Positions 18,026 through 27,052 of a stretch of 64,000 nucleotides of DNA are shown one piece after another (position 1 is the first letter of the stretch; the number at the start of each line of letters is the position of its first letter). Below the pieces are notes generated by a model. That model was not told the DNA's origin and searched no databases. It worked only from the letters and a program-made list of their open reading frames with translations. A program made the position numbers and the translations under genes. The stretch comes from Streptomyces daqingensis (GTDB taxonomy: Bacteria; Actinomycetota; Actinomycetes; Streptomycetales; Streptomycetaceae). The DNA is taken from NCBI RefSeq assembly GCF_014645895.1, contig NZ_BMMP01000005.1, forward strand, positions 124,001 to 188,000. Direction: 5' to 3'.

Positions 18026-18910
18026 CTACGGGAGCGGCGTGCCGCCGGTCGCGTTGACGATCTCAGCGGTGATGTAGCCGGCCTCCTGCGACGCCAGGAA
18101 CACGAACGCGGGCGCCATCTCGGCGGGCTGCGCGGCGCGTCCCAGGGGGCTCTGCTTGCCGAACTCCTCGGTGTCGGGGAGCGTCGCCGGAATGAGCGGC
18201 GTCCAGACGGGGCCGGGCGCGACGGCGTTGACGCGGACGCCGCGCTCGGCGAGGTTGCCGGCGAGGCCCTGGGTGAAGGTGACGATCGCGCCCTTCGTCA
18301 TCGCGTAGTCCAGCAGGTGCGGGCTCGGCTTGTACGCCTGGACGGAGGTCGTGTTGATGATGCTCCCGCCCTCCGGGATGTGCGGAAGCGCCATCTTGCA
18401 CAGCCAGAACATGCCGTAGAGGTTCGTTCGGACGACCCTGTCGAACTGCTCGGTGGGGATCGCGTCCAGGCCGTCGGGCCGTGACATCTGGTAGGCGGCG
18501 TTGTTGACGAGCACGTCGATGCGCCCGAACTCGTCGACGGCCTTGTCGACGATCCGCCGGCACTCCGACTCCTCCCTGATGTCGGTCGGCACCGGTACGG
18601 CCTTGCGTCCAGCCTCCTCCACGAGGCGCACCGTCTCCCGCGCCTCGCCCTCCTCCTCCGGCAGGTACGTCAGCAGTACGTCGGCGCCCTCGCGTGCGAA
18701 GGCGAGGGCCACCGCGCGGCCGATGCCGGAGTCCCCGCCGGTGATGACGGTCTTGCGGTCCTGCAGGCGGCCGCTGCCGCGGTAGCTGTCCTCGCCGTGG
18801 TCCGGACGGGGCTCCATGCGGTCGGTGTAGCCGGGGTGCTCGTCGTCCTGCGAGGGGAAGGGGGGCTCGGGCTGCTGGTGCTTGGGGTGCTCCGTACCGG
18901 ACTCGGACAT
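18026..18910 (-). CDS. SDR family oxidoreductase (YghA/YhdF type)
   Basis: A 294-residue NAD(P)-dependent short-chain dehydrogenase. It has TGGDSGIGRAVA for the nucleotide, VNNAAYQ, and the catalytic YAMTK, with a preceding TTS serine. The unusual hydrophilic N-terminus (PFPSQDDEHPGYTDRMEPRP) is characteristic of the stress-associated YghA/YhdF/general-stress SDR group. The substrate is unknown; relatives are annotated glucose 1-dehydrogenase or aldehyde reductase. GGAGG precedes the ATG. It is divergent from the GH15-like gene, sharing a 170-base promoter region that includes a LacI-type operator nearer the GH15 side. Confidence 0.88.
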   Translation of the reverse strand: MSESGTEHPKHQQPEPPFPSQDDEHPGYTDRMEPRPDHGEDSYRGSGRLQDRKTVITGGDSGIGRAVALAFAREGADVLLTYLPEEEGEARETVRLVEEAGRKAVPVPTDIREESECRRIVDKAVDEFGRIDVLVNNAAYQMSRPDGLDAIPTEQFDRVVRTNLYGMFWLCKMALPHIPEGGSIINTTSVQAYKPSPHLLDYAMTKGAIVTFTQGLAGNLAERGVRVNAVAPGPVWTPLIPATLPDTEEFGKQSPLGRAAQPAEMAPAFVFLASQEAGYITAEIVNATGGTPLP

Positions 18911-19061
18911 GCGTGCCTCCTGGATCTGGCGGAACGATCGCGTCGCCCCTGGTACCCGCACGGGGCGGACGCTAACGGCGCCGGGGAAGCCCGGTCCGCG
19001 GCCGTCGCAGGCTGCGCCCTTCCTGGTCCGCCCGTCCTTCGGTAGGGTCGCGGCTGCACGA

Positions 19062-19075
19062 TGTAAGCGCATACA
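19062..19075. promoter_or_regulatory. LacI-family operator, GH15-like gene
   Basis: TGTAAGCGCATACA, identical to the site at 32297-32310 upstream of the sugar-binding protein gene. It ends just before the AGGAG ribosome site of the GH15-like gene, so a bound repressor would block the transcription start or elongation. Assignment to the LacI protein encoded at 32353-33453 is inferred from shared sites. Confidence 0.82.
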
Positions 19076-19087
19076 CAGGAGATGACG

Positions 19088-20230
19088 ATGGCTGCCGACC
19101 CGCCCACCACAGAGGCCGCCCCCGGCACCCGCCGCGCCGCGGTGGACGTGATCCTGCGCCACCAGCACCCCGGCGGCGGCTATCCGGCCTGCCCTGCCTT
19201 CGAGGTCTACGGGTACTCCTGGTTCCGTGACGGCGCGTTCATCGCCGAGGGAGCCGACCGTGCCGGGGCGCCGGACAGCGCCCGTGCGTTCCACCAGTGG
19301 TGCGCCCGCGTCCTGACCTCGCGCACCGGGCGTATCGAGGCCCTCGTCGGCACGTTGCGTTCCGGTGGCACACCCGCCTCCGGCGACTGGCTGCCCGCCC
19401 GGTACACGCTGGAGGGGGACGACGAGGGCGACACCGGCTGGTGGAACTTCCAGCTCGACGGGTACGGCACCTGGCTGCACCTCCTCGCCGCACATCTGCG
19501 GCGCCGCTCGGCCGACCCCGCGCCGTACCGGGAGGCCGCACGCCTGGCCTGCGACTATCTGGGCGCTTCCTGGAACACGCCGTGCTTCGACTGGTGGGAG
19601 GAGGACAGCCACCGCAGGCACGGCGCGACGCTGGCGTCCATCGAAGCGGGGCTGCGCGCCGCACCGGCGGCGGGACTCGTCGAGGGCGGGACGGCGGAGC
19701 GAGCGCTCGCGGCGGCGGACGACGTCGCGGCGACGGTACGGCGGGAGGGCGTACGCGACGGGCATCTCGTCAAGTGGATGGGGGAAGGCGGCGCGGTGGA
19801 CGCCAGCCTGCTCAGCGCCCTCACCCCCTTCGGCCTGGCCGAGGGCGAGCTGGCGGAGAGGACGCTGGCCGCGGTCGAACGCGACCTGCTGCACGAGGGC
19901 GGCGTGTACCGCTACCTGGACGACACCTTCTACGGCGGCGGCCGCTGGCCGGTGCTCTCCGCGCTGCTCGGCTGGCACTACGCGAGGACCGGTCGCACCG
20001 AGGAAGCACGGGCGCTGCTGCACTGGATCGACGGGCAGTTCACGCGGGACGGGCTGCTGCCCGAACAGGCCCCCGAAGGCCAGCGGCTGGCGCCCGGGCG
20101 CGAAGCCGAGTGGCTGGACCGCTGGGGCCCGAACGCCACTCCGCTGCTCTGGTCGCACGCGATGTACCTGATCCTCGCCGACGAGCTGGGCGAGCTCGAC
20201 TCGGCGCCCACGCGGGGCCCGCAGGCGTAG
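19088..20230 (+). CDS. GH15-like cytoplasmic alpha-glucosidase/glucohydrolase
   Basis: A 380-residue (alpha/alpha)6-barrel protein. YGYSWFRDGAFIAEG and DEGDTGWWNFQLDGYGTWLH resemble the substrate-binding segments of GH15 glucoamylase and isomaltose glucohydrolase. The C-terminal WSHAMYLIL matches the place of the family's second catalytic region. There is no signal peptide, so it would act on imported oligosaccharides. The ATG at 19088 has AGGAG six bases upstream; an ATG at 19082 is too close. A perfect operator copy at 19062-19075 places it in the LacI regulon. The family call is moderate; a different (alpha/alpha)6 hydrolase, such as an unsaturated glucuronyl hydrolase relative, cannot be excluded. 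Confidence 0.65.
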   Translation: MAADPPTTEAAPGTRRAAVDVILRHQHPGGGYPACPAFEVYGYSWFRDGAFIAEGADRAGAPDSARAFHQWCARVLTSRTGRIEALVGTLRSGGTPASGDWLPARYTLEGDDEGDTGWWNFQLDGYGTWLHLLAAHLRRRSADPAPYREAARLACDYLGASWNTPCFDWWEEDSHRRHGATLASIEAGLRAAPAAGLVEGGTAERALAAADDVAATVRREGVRDGHLVKWMGEGGAVDASLLSALTPFGLAEGELAERTLAAVERDLLHEGGVYRYLDDTFYGGGRWPVLSALLGWHYARTGRTEEARALLHWIDGQFTRDGLLPEQAPEGQRLAPGREAEWLDRWGPNATPLLWSHAMYLILADELGELDSAPTRGPQA

Positions 20231-20246
20231 GGAGCCGCAGTACGCG

Positions 20247-20292
20247 CCGGGCCCTCGGCGTACGGCCTCACCGCCGTACGCCGAGGGCCCGG
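20247..20292. terminator. Bidirectional terminator between convergent GH15-like and GH35 genes
   Basis: A perfect 20-bp stem (20247-20266 with 20273-20292) and a 6-base loop. It fills the gap between the converging stop codons at 20230 and 20300 and can serve both strands. Confidence 0.85.
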
Positions 20293-20299
20293 GCCGCGT

Positions 20300-22840
20300 C
20301 TATCCCAGCCGGACGGTGAACTCGGGGCGGCGCACGCGCAGCACCGTACGGCCGCCCTCCCGCGAGGACTTGGCGCCCTCGCACCGGGCGCCGCCCTCCA
20401 CGGCCACGACGGACTCGCCGCCGCCCACCGCGCGGAACGTGACCTCGCCCTTGCGGATGCCGGTGATCTCGGCGGTGGCGTACGCGATCCGCCCGCCGCC
20501 GGCCTCGAGGTCCAGCGGGAGCATCGCCCCGCTGCGGCCGGGGATCCGCAGCTTCTCGCCGCCGAAGAGCGCCCTGCCCTTCTCGGAGACGGTGAAGACC
20601 TGGTCCAGGCCCGAGGTGACGTTCAGGGCGTGCAGCAGGCGCCCTCCGTCGGCGTCGCGCGTCGTCAGAAGGAAGAGCCCCGGGTCGGTGGGGCTGTGGG
20701 TCAGCGTGGGAGAGGCGCCCAGTGCCTTCAGCGCGCTCATCCAGAAGTCCAGGTCGCAGCGGTAGTCGGTGGTGACGACCACGGCGCGGCCCTTGCCCAC
20801 CGGGATGTCGAATCCGCAGCCCTTGCCGGTGCTCAGCTCCTTCAGCACCGTCTCGCCCCTGGACGGCGTGCACAACTGGGCCTTGGCGATGCGGACTTCG
20901 GCACGCGGGGCGGCCCAGCCGTGCGAGGTCGCCGACAGCCAGAAGCGGTCGGCGTCGGTCATCGTCTTCCCGGCCTTCAGCCCGAGCGCGTCCGCGAGCT
21001 CCGTGCTCTTGCGGCCCGCCATGTCGGCGACGGGGAGCTTGCCGGACAGCAGCAGCTTGCCGCCGGCCTTCAGGTACCGGACGAGCTTGCGCTGCACGCC
21101 TGTCGCGAGGTTCTCACCGGTGGCCAGTGCGAGTACGGGCGTACGGTCCGGGTCCAGCTCCGCCGACTGGACGTCGAGGGCGCGGTAGCGGAACCCGCCC
21201 AGCAGCATCGCCCGGGAGAGCGCGCCGCGCGGGCCGAAGCCCCTGATCTCCTCGATGTCGGCGAGGATCGCGTCGGCGCTCTCGCGCTCCGGCGGGTGGT
21301 ACTCGGTCAGGTAGTGGTCGGGGACGAAGCCGAGCGCGACGTCGTCGTACGTCGGGACCATCCCCGCCAGGGCGCCGGCCAGGCCGTTCACGGCGTGGAC
21401 GGTCTCCTTCAGCGGCTCGTAGCTGAGGTTCTTCCTGCCCTCGGGGTCGACCGGCGCGGAGAAGCCGTGGCGCTCACCCGTGATGCCGATGCGGTCGTTG
21501 CCGTCGCCGGCGGGCTTGTCGAGCTTCGGGTTGAACCCCCCTGAGAAGAGGTAGTAGTTGATCATCTTGACGCCCTGGGCGAGGCAGAGCCGCGTCTTGA
21601 GGTCCCCGCTCTCCGCGTCCTCCTGGTTGTCCAGGTTGTCGCCGTAGTCGGCGTGCCCGGCGTCGAACTCCAGGGCGCTCAGCGGCTGGTCGCCGTCCTG
21701 CACGGACTCCGTGAAGGCGTTGATGAGGTAGAGGTCGGTGACGTTCTTGACGGTGAGCCCGCCGAGGTAGAAGTCCGAGCCGGAGAAGACGCCCGGCTCT
21801 CCCGACCACGTCTCCATCAACTGGCTGATGCCGATGGGGAACTTCCTCGCGCCGCCGTCGCTCGTGCCGTGGATGTTGATCAGGAACGGCACGCCCGTGA
21901 GCCCGTTGCCCTCGGCCGACTTGCGCAGTGCCCTCACGTACCGGGCGAAGCGGCCCCGCATGAACTTGCCCAGGTCGTGCATGAGGGCGGGGGAGTAGGC
22001 GTCCTTGGGAGCACGGATCGCCTTGTCGCGTTCGCCGGCGGGGGCGTCCGCGAACGGGTAGCGGTCGGAGAGCTTGCCGCCGTACGTCTCGTCGAGCCAG
22101 GCGTTGAAGTCCTTCAGGGCGCCGTCGGAGAGGGAGGGGTGGTTGCTGACCCAGTTGAGCATGCCGATCTCGTTGTCGAGCTGGCAGGCGATGACTCCGG
22201 GGCGTCCCTTGCGGTGCTTGCGCTTCGCGATCACCGGGATCACCGCGTCGTACCAGCGCCGCACCTCCTTGAGGTAGGCGGGCGCGAGGTAGTCGACGGT
22301 CTGGGCGGTGTCCTTCTGCCCGTCCCAGCCCTTCGCGACGATCTCCGGGTGCTCCTCGCGCACGCGGGCCGGGATCCCCTCGCCCTTCAGCTCCGCCATG
22401 GTGAACGGGCCGGGGCGGGCGATGACGTGGAAGCCGTTGTCGAGGCACAGGTCCAGGAAGGCGCCGAGGTCGCGCTCCTCGCGGGTGCGGCCGGTGACGT
22501 CGATGGACCCGCCGGACGTCTCGTGCCACATCCACGGGATGTAGGTGGCGATCGTGTTGAGTCCCGCCTCCTTCGCCAGGTCGAGGCGCGACTGCCAGTC
22601 GGAGCGCTTCAGCCGGAAGTAGTGGATCTCGCCTGCGAGGACCAGGACGGGTTCGCCGTCGATCAGCAGCCGCTTCCTGCGGTACGTGACGGACGGCGTC
22701 CCCTTGTCGCCGAGGACACCGCCGGCGGCGGGGGCGGCAGCGGCGGCCGGGGCGGTGTTCATGCCGGTCGCGACGGCGGCGACTGCCCCCGCGCCGCCGA
22801 GTACGGTGCGGCGGCGCGGAGTTGAGGGCTGGGACGTCAT
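20300..22840 (-). CDS. Tat-exported GH35-type beta-galactosidase
   Basis: An 846-residue exported glycosidase. It begins with a Tat signal (PRRRTVLGGAGAVAAVATGM). The catalytic barrel starts VTYRRKRLLIDGEPVLVLAG and contains EIHYFR, DLAKEAGLNTIATYIPWMWH and QLDNEIGML, whose Glu (E224) is the expected acid/base. This is the GH35 beta-galactosidase pattern. About 400 C-terminal residues form beta-rich accessory domains. Two overlapping LacI-type operators at 22911-22937 lie 70 bases upstream, and GGAG precedes the ATG. It would remove terminal beta-galactose, or a related sugar, from the locus's target glycan outside the cell. Confidence 0.85.
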   Translation of the reverse strand: MTSQPSTPRRRTVLGGAGAVAAVATGMNTAPAAAAAPAAGGVLGDKGTPSVTYRRKRLLIDGEPVLVLAGEIHYFRLKRSDWQSRLDLAKEAGLNTIATYIPWMWHETSGGSIDVTGRTREERDLGAFLDLCLDNGFHVIARPGPFTMAELKGEGIPARVREEHPEIVAKGWDGQKDTAQTVDYLAPAYLKEVRRWYDAVIPVIAKRKHRKGRPGVIACQLDNEIGMLNWVSNHPSLSDGALKDFNAWLDETYGGKLSDRYPFADAPAGERDKAIRAPKDAYSPALMHDLGKFMRGRFARYVRALRKSAEGNGLTGVPFLINIHGTSDGGARKFPIGISQLMETWSGEPGVFSGSDFYLGGLTVKNVTDLYLINAFTESVQDGDQPLSALEFDAGHADYGDNLDNQEDAESGDLKTRLCLAQGVKMINYYLFSGGFNPKLDKPAGDGNDRIGITGERHGFSAPVDPEGRKNLSYEPLKETVHAVNGLAGALAGMVPTYDDVALGFVPDHYLTEYHPPERESADAILADIEEIRGFGPRGALSRAMLLGGFRYRALDVQSAELDPDRTPVLALATGENLATGVQRKLVRYLKAGGKLLLSGKLPVADMAGRKSTELADALGLKAGKTMTDADRFWLSATSHGWAAPRAEVRIAKAQLCTPSRGETVLKELSTGKGCGFDIPVGKGRAVVVTTDYRCDLDFWMSALKALGASPTLTHSPTDPGLFLLTTRDADGGRLLHALNVTSGLDQVFTVSEKGRALFGGEKLRIPGRSGAMLPLDLEAGGGRIAYATAEITGIRKGEVTFRAVGGGESVVAVEGGARCEGAKSSREGGRTVLRVRRPEFTVRLG

Positions 22841-22910
22841 GTCTGGTTTCTCCGTGGGGTCGTGGGGTCGGGACGGGTCCCTGTACTGGCCGACGACGGT
22901 GCGCCGTGAC

Positions 22911-22937
22911 CGTATGCGCTTACAGGAAGCGCATACA
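22911..22937. promoter_or_regulatory. Tandem LacI-family operators, GH35 gene
   Basis: Site one, 22911-22924, is CGTATGCGCTTACA, the reverse complement of the consensus with one change. Site two, 22924-22937, is AGGAAGCGCATACA and matches the consensus at 12 of 14 positions. The two share one base, and their 13-bp offset is a little over one helical turn. Confidence 0.8.
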
Positions 22938-22977
22938 AGAGGTCTGGGGGAAACCTGTGACGTCCGGGCATGAGAGG

Positions 22978-23973
22978 TCAGCGGGCCACCCTGAACCCGG
23001 TGTTGCCGGAGGTGCTGTCAGGGGTGTTGGCCATCCGGGCGGAGGTCCGGTAGCGCACGCAGTACGACTCGTGGCACAGGTGCGAACCTCCGCGCAGCAC
23101 GCGGGTGCCGCCCTCCGGGGGCCCCGCGGGGTCCGTTCGCGGGCCGTCGACGTGGTAATCCGTGCTGAAGCGGTCCGCGCACCACTCCCACACGTTGCCC
23201 GTCATGTTGAACAGGCCGTAGCCGTTCGCCGGGAAGGCGTCGACGGGGCAGGTTCCGGCGTAGCCGTCGGCCGCGGTGTTGGTCTCGGGGAACGTGCCCC
23301 GCCAGATGTTCATCCGGTACGTGCCGCCCGGGTCGCGCCGTTCGCCCCACGGGAAGGGCATGCCGGCGAGGCCGCCGCGTGCCCCGTACTCCCACTCGGC
23401 TTCGGTGGGCAGCCGCACTCCCGCCCAGTCGCAGTACGCCAGGGCGTCGCCGTGCGAGACGTGCACCACCGGATGGTCCTGGCGGCTGTCCACGTCCGAG
23501 GCGGGGCCCTCCGGGTGGCGCCAGTCGGCGCCGAACACCTGCCGCCACCAGGGGGCGGACGCGGCCGCGCGGGTGGGCGGGAAGTCCCGCGGCAGGAAGC
23601 CGCCGAAGACGAAGGACCAGCCGAAGCGTTCGGCGTCGGTGCGGTAGCCCGTGGCGTGGGCGAACGCGGCGAACTCCGCGTTGCTCACGGTCGTCGCGGC
23701 GAGGGAGAACGGGGAGAGCGTCACCTCGCGCACGGGCCCTTCGCCGTCGGCCGGGTACGGCCCGTCCTCGCAGCCCATGCGGAAGCGGCCCCCGTTCAGC
23801 CGCCGCCAGCCGCCATGCGGCTCGTGGCCCTCCGGAGCGTCCGGGCCCCGCCGCCCCGGCCCGCGGTCCGCGCCGCGGCCTCTCGGCGACGGCGAGGGCG
23901 CGGCCGGCGCGGGCGGCCGGGACGGAGCGCAGCACGCGGGCCGCGGACCGGTGTCGCCGGGAGGAGAGGACAT
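22978..23973 (-). CDS. Formylglycine-generating enzyme (sulfatase maturase)
   Basis: A 331-residue FGE/SUMF1-family protein. It oxidises the active-site cysteine of sulfatases to C-alpha-formylglycine using oxygen and copper. The SUMF1 fold is evident from GRFRMGCEDG, VSNAEFAAF, RLPTEAEWEYGARGG, GNVWEWCADRF and RVLRGGSHLC. The copper-binding, redox-active pair is C300 and C305 (SHLCHESYC), as in the characterised Streptomyces coelicolor enzyme. It directly follows a sulfatase gene with the CxPxR target motif, only seven bases away, so the pair is a self-contained aerobic sulfatase module. The N-terminal 45 residues are Pro/Arg-rich linker, with no export signal. Confidence 0.93.
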   Translation of the reverse strand: MSSPPGDTGPRPACCAPSRPPAPAAPSPSPRGRGADRGPGRRGPDAPEGHEPHGGWRRLNGGRFRMGCEDGPYPADGEGPVREVTLSPFSLAATTVSNAEFAAFAHATGYRTDAERFGWSFVFGGFLPRDFPPTRAAASAPWWRQVFGADWRHPEGPASDVDSRQDHPVVHVSHGDALAYCDWAGVRLPTEAEWEYGARGGLAGMPFPWGERRDPGGTYRMNIWRGTFPETNTAADGYAGTCPVDAFPANGYGLFNMTGNVWEWCADRFSTDYHVDGPRTDPAGPPEGGTRVLRGGSHLCHESYCVRYRTSARMANTPDSTSGNTGFRVAR

Positions 23974-23980
23974 GGGCGGC

Positions 23981-25438
23981 TCACCCCCGGCCGCGTTCCG
24001 GCGGCAGCACGCCCTCCGGCGTGTCCCCGTACTGCTGCTGCAGGCCTGCCAGCTGCTCCTTCAACTCCGCGACGACGGAGGCGTATTCGGGGTCGTCGTA
24101 GCGGTTGTGAAGTTCCTCGGGGTCGGCTGCGAGGTCGAACAGCTCCCACTCCGGCTCCCTGCGCTCGTCGCTCGCACCGGAGGCGCCGGAGCCGTGACCC
24201 GGGTAGTGGATGAGCTTGTGGGTGCGCGTCCGGATGCCGTAGCTGGCCTGGACGTGGTGGTCGCCGTCCAGATGCATGTAGTAGCGGTAGTACACGCCCG
24301 TCCGCCAGTCCTCCGGCGTGGAGCCGCGCAGCAGCGGCAGCAGGCTGCGGCCCTGCATCCGCGCGGGCGGCTCCACGCCCGCGAGGTCGAGCAGCGTGGG
24401 GGCGAAGTCGACGTTAGCCACGAGGTCCTCGTTGACGGATCCCGGCGCGACGACCCCCGGCCAGCGCATGACGAGCGGGATGCGCATGGCCGGGTCGTAC
24501 ATGAACCGCTTGTCGAACCAGCCGTGTTCACCGAGGAAGAAGCCGTGGTCGGAGGTGTAGGCGACGGCGGTCCCCTCCGACAGCCCGGCCGTCTCCAGCC
24601 AGTGCAGAACCCTCCCGACGTTCTCGTCGAGGGAGGCGACCACACGCAGGTAGTCCTTGATGTAGCGCTGGTACCGCCACTCGCGCTCCTCACGCTCCGA
24701 AAGCCCCTCCGGCACGGGCTCCTTGAGGTCGTGCGCCTCCAGGTCGGACATGGCGAGCCGCGCCTCCGACGCGGCGGACGCGCGGCCCCGCAGGTCGTCG
24801 TGGAGCGTCGGGGGCGCCGGGATCTCCTCGCCCGCGTACAGGTTGCGGTGACGGTCTGCGGGTTCGAACGAGCGGTGCGGCGCCTTGTGCTGGATCAGCA
24901 GGGCGAACGGACGGCCGGGGTCGCGCTTGTCGAGCCAGCCCAGTGCCAGATCGGTGATGATGTCGGTGACGTAGCCCTGGTACCGGCGTTCGCCCTCGGC
25001 GGTCAGGAACGTCGGATCGTGGTAGACGCCGTGCTCGGGCAGGATCTCCCAGTGGTCGAAACCGCGGGGGTCGCTGTCGCCGCCGTGCCCGAGGTGCCAC
25101 TTGCCGATGATCGCTGTCTGGTAGCCGGCCGCCTGCAGCATCTCCGGGAAGCTCGGCTGCGTGGCGTCGAAGGTGTGGTCCGGGCCCTGGAGCGAGGTCA
25201 TGCCGTTGACGTGGCTGTAGGCGCCGGTCAGCAGAGTGGCCCGGGCGGGCGAGCAGATCGCGTTCGTGCAGAAGGTGTTGTCGAACCGCATGCCCCCGGC
25301 GGCCAACTCGTCGACGGCCGGAGTCCGGTTGATGACGCTGCCGTACGCGCCGATGGCCGGGACGGCGTGGTCGTCCGTCATGAACAGCACGATGTTGGGG
25401 CGCTCGTCGGCCGGGCGCTCGTCGCTCGTCGGAGTCAT
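23981..25438 (-). CDS. S1-type formylglycine sulfatase
   Basis: A 485-residue alkaline-phosphatase-fold sulfatase of the S1 (type I) class. PNIVLFMTDDH binds calcium with D22/D23. The sulfatase signature ICSPARATLLTG carries the formylglycine precursor C62 and R66. YTSDHGFFLGEHGW supplies the second metal-binding Asp/His. It hydrolyses a sulfate ester on a carbohydrate or aryl substrate. No signal peptide is seen, so it would act in the cytoplasm on imported saccharides. The adjacent FGE matures it. Closest named types from memory are GlcNAc-6-sulfatase and iduronate-sulfatase-like S1 groups, but the exact specificity is not assignable. AGGAAGGA precedes the ATG. Confidence 0.92.
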   Translation of the reverse strand: MTPTSDERPADERPNIVLFMTDDHAVPAIGAYGSVINRTPAVDELAAGGMRFDNTFCTNAICSPARATLLTGAYSHVNGMTSLQGPDHTFDATQPSFPEMLQAAGYQTAIIGKWHLGHGGDSDPRGFDHWEILPEHGVYHDPTFLTAEGERRYQGYVTDIITDLALGWLDKRDPGRPFALLIQHKAPHRSFEPADRHRNLYAGEEIPAPPTLHDDLRGRASAASEARLAMSDLEAHDLKEPVPEGLSEREEREWRYQRYIKDYLRVVASLDENVGRVLHWLETAGLSEGTAVAYTSDHGFFLGEHGWFDKRFMYDPAMRIPLVMRWPGVVAPGSVNEDLVANVDFAPTLLDLAGVEPPARMQGRSLLPLLRGSTPEDWRTGVYYRYYMHLDGDHHVQASYGIRTRTHKLIHYPGHGSGASGASDERREPEWELFDLAADPEELHNRYDDPEYASVVAELKEQLAGLQQQYGDTPEGVLPPERGRG

Positions 25439-25530
25439 GACGTCCTTCCTGCGGGACCGGCGGGGGCACGGTGCGGTGCGGGGGACCGCACCGGGCGCCC
25501 GCCGGCCGTCGATGGGGTGACCGGCGACGG

Positions 25531-26961
25531 TCAGGCTATGCCGAAGTCCTCCTTCGCCAGCAGCGGCCTGACCCGGCGGTCGAACCCGCCCGTGCGGAAC
25601 GGACGTTGCAGCAGTCCGGGGCGGAGCACCTGCGCCAGTCCGGCGGCGACCATGCCCTGGTCCAGGGCGAGCATGTAGTCGCTGACGGTCCCCTTCCGCA
25701 CGTCCACGGAGTCCCGGAAGCCGAGCCCCTTGTGGTACGCCCCGAAGTCCTCAGCGATCTTCAGCAGGTTGGAGACGGACTCGGCGGGCTCGTACTGCAT
25801 CGCGAGGAAGGAGGCGTGCGGTGTGACGACGCCCTTGGACTCGTAGCCGTCGACGGTCATGCCGATCGCGTCCACGCCGTACTCGCTGTAGCCGCCCGCG
25901 GGGATGTTCGCGGGGGAGAAGCCCCAGTAGCCGTACTTCTCCTCCTCCAGGCCGTGCTCGATGTGGCTGCGGATGTAGCGCTTGTGCGTGAGGCCCCACG
26001 CCTTCGGCGACCACTCGGCCTCCGGCACGAACAGCGGGACCATCAGCGCCTCGAACATCGAACCGCCCCAGCTGGGGACGAGCTTCCGTCCGCGGTAGGT
26101 GTAGTGGCCGCGGAAGAGGCGCACGCCGTCGACCGTCACGTACTCGCCCTCGGGCTTCTGCTCCTGCTCGTTCTCCGGCACCATCGTGCGGAACGTGTGC
26201 CAGTAGTGCTCGCCGGGCAGGCTGCCGTCCCCGATGCCGAGGTAACTGGCCATGCGAGGCTCGGTGTTGAGCGACCCGTACCAGTGGCTGGTGAAGGTGT
26301 CGTCGTCCGTCCAGTAGCCGCCGTGCAGCTGGCCGGGGTTCTGCGCCGGGTCGTCCTCGTCGAAGGGCGTGTAGAAGAAGGACCAGTCGGCGTCCGCCAG
26401 CAGCTTCTTGACGCGGGGACGCAGCGAGGGGTCCGCGTCGGCGGCGATGCGAAGCCCCGTCACGAGCCAGGCGTTGTCCACGGACGACAGGAACGGCCGT
26501 ACCTCGTCGCCTGTTTCGGGCCATTCGGTGAGCACGTCGCCGGTGGAGGCGTCGTACCAGTTGAGCCAGAAGCCGTGCGCCCGGTGCAGCTTCTCCACGG
26601 CGGAGACGGCACCCGCGAGCCGGTTGTGCATCGTGCGGCGGCTGATCACCCCGAGGCCGGCGGCGGCCACGGTGGACCACATGCCGCAGCCGATGTTGGT
26701 GGGGGAGGTCTGCACGCTCCGCTCGGGCTTCGAGCCGCTGACGTCGACCTTGTCGGTCGCGAGACCGAAGTCGGTGTGCATGGCCTCGATGGAGCGGTAG
26801 GTGTCGGCGAACCAGCGGTGCAGCAGCGCAGCCGTCCTGGTACCGCCGGCGGCCTTGCCGCTTCCGGTGCGGCCGAGAGCCGAGGCGGGGGCCGCTCCGG
26901 CGCCGAGGGCGAGAGCGGCCGTTGCGCCGGCGCCCGCCGTGAGGATTGTCCGTCGGTTCAT
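25531..26961 (-). CDS. Tat-exported glucoamylase-like/GH144-type glycosidase
   Basis: A 476-residue exported protein. The Tat signal is MNRRTILTAGAGATAALALG. The mature part has the conserved blocks TSPTNIGCGMWSTVAAAGLG, VDNAWLVTGL, SWGGSMFEALMVPLF, YGYWGFSP and GYSEYGVDAIGM, then GVVTPHASFLAM. These belong to the Pfam glucoamylase-like domain (PF10091) that includes GH144 endo-beta-1,2-glucanases. A retained substrate specificity for beta-1,2-glucan is not proven. It lies in the glycan locus between GH39 and the sulfatase and is transcribed the same way, but a terminator at 27019-27048 separates it from GH39. No LacI operator is found in its own 90-base leader. Confidence 0.75.
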   Translation of the reverse strand: MNRRTILTAGAGATAALALGAGAAPASALGRTGSGKAAGGTRTAALLHRWFADTYRSIEAMHTDFGLATDKVDVSGSKPERSVQTSPTNIGCGMWSTVAAAGLGVISRRTMHNRLAGAVSAVEKLHRAHGFWLNWYDASTGDVLTEWPETGDEVRPFLSSVDNAWLVTGLRIAADADPSLRPRVKKLLADADWSFFYTPFDEDDPAQNPGQLHGGYWTDDDTFTSHWYGSLNTEPRMASYLGIGDGSLPGEHYWHTFRTMVPENEQEQKPEGEYVTVDGVRLFRGHYTYRGRKLVPSWGGSMFEALMVPLFVPEAEWSPKAWGLTHKRYIRSHIEHGLEEEKYGYWGFSPANIPAGGYSEYGVDAIGMTVDGYESKGVVTPHASFLAMQYEPAESVSNLLKIAEDFGAYHKGLGFRDSVDVRKGTVSDYMLALDQGMVAAGLAQVLRPGLLQRPFRTGGFDRRVRPLLAKEDFGIA

Positions 26962-27018
26962 GGTGGTTGCGACTCCTTCGTTCGTTCGGTTCGGAAGACA
27001 GGAAGCCGGAGACGGAAG

Positions 27019-27048
27019 CGGCGGGGCCCCGAGCCGGGGGCCCCGCCG
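27019..27048 (-). terminator. Hairpin terminator after the GH39 gene
   Basis: A perfect 12-bp GC stem (27019-27030 with 27037-27048) and a 6-base loop, ending four bases from the GH39 stop. It would reduce read-through into the GH144-type gene. Confidence 0.75.
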
Positions 27049-27052
27049 GTGG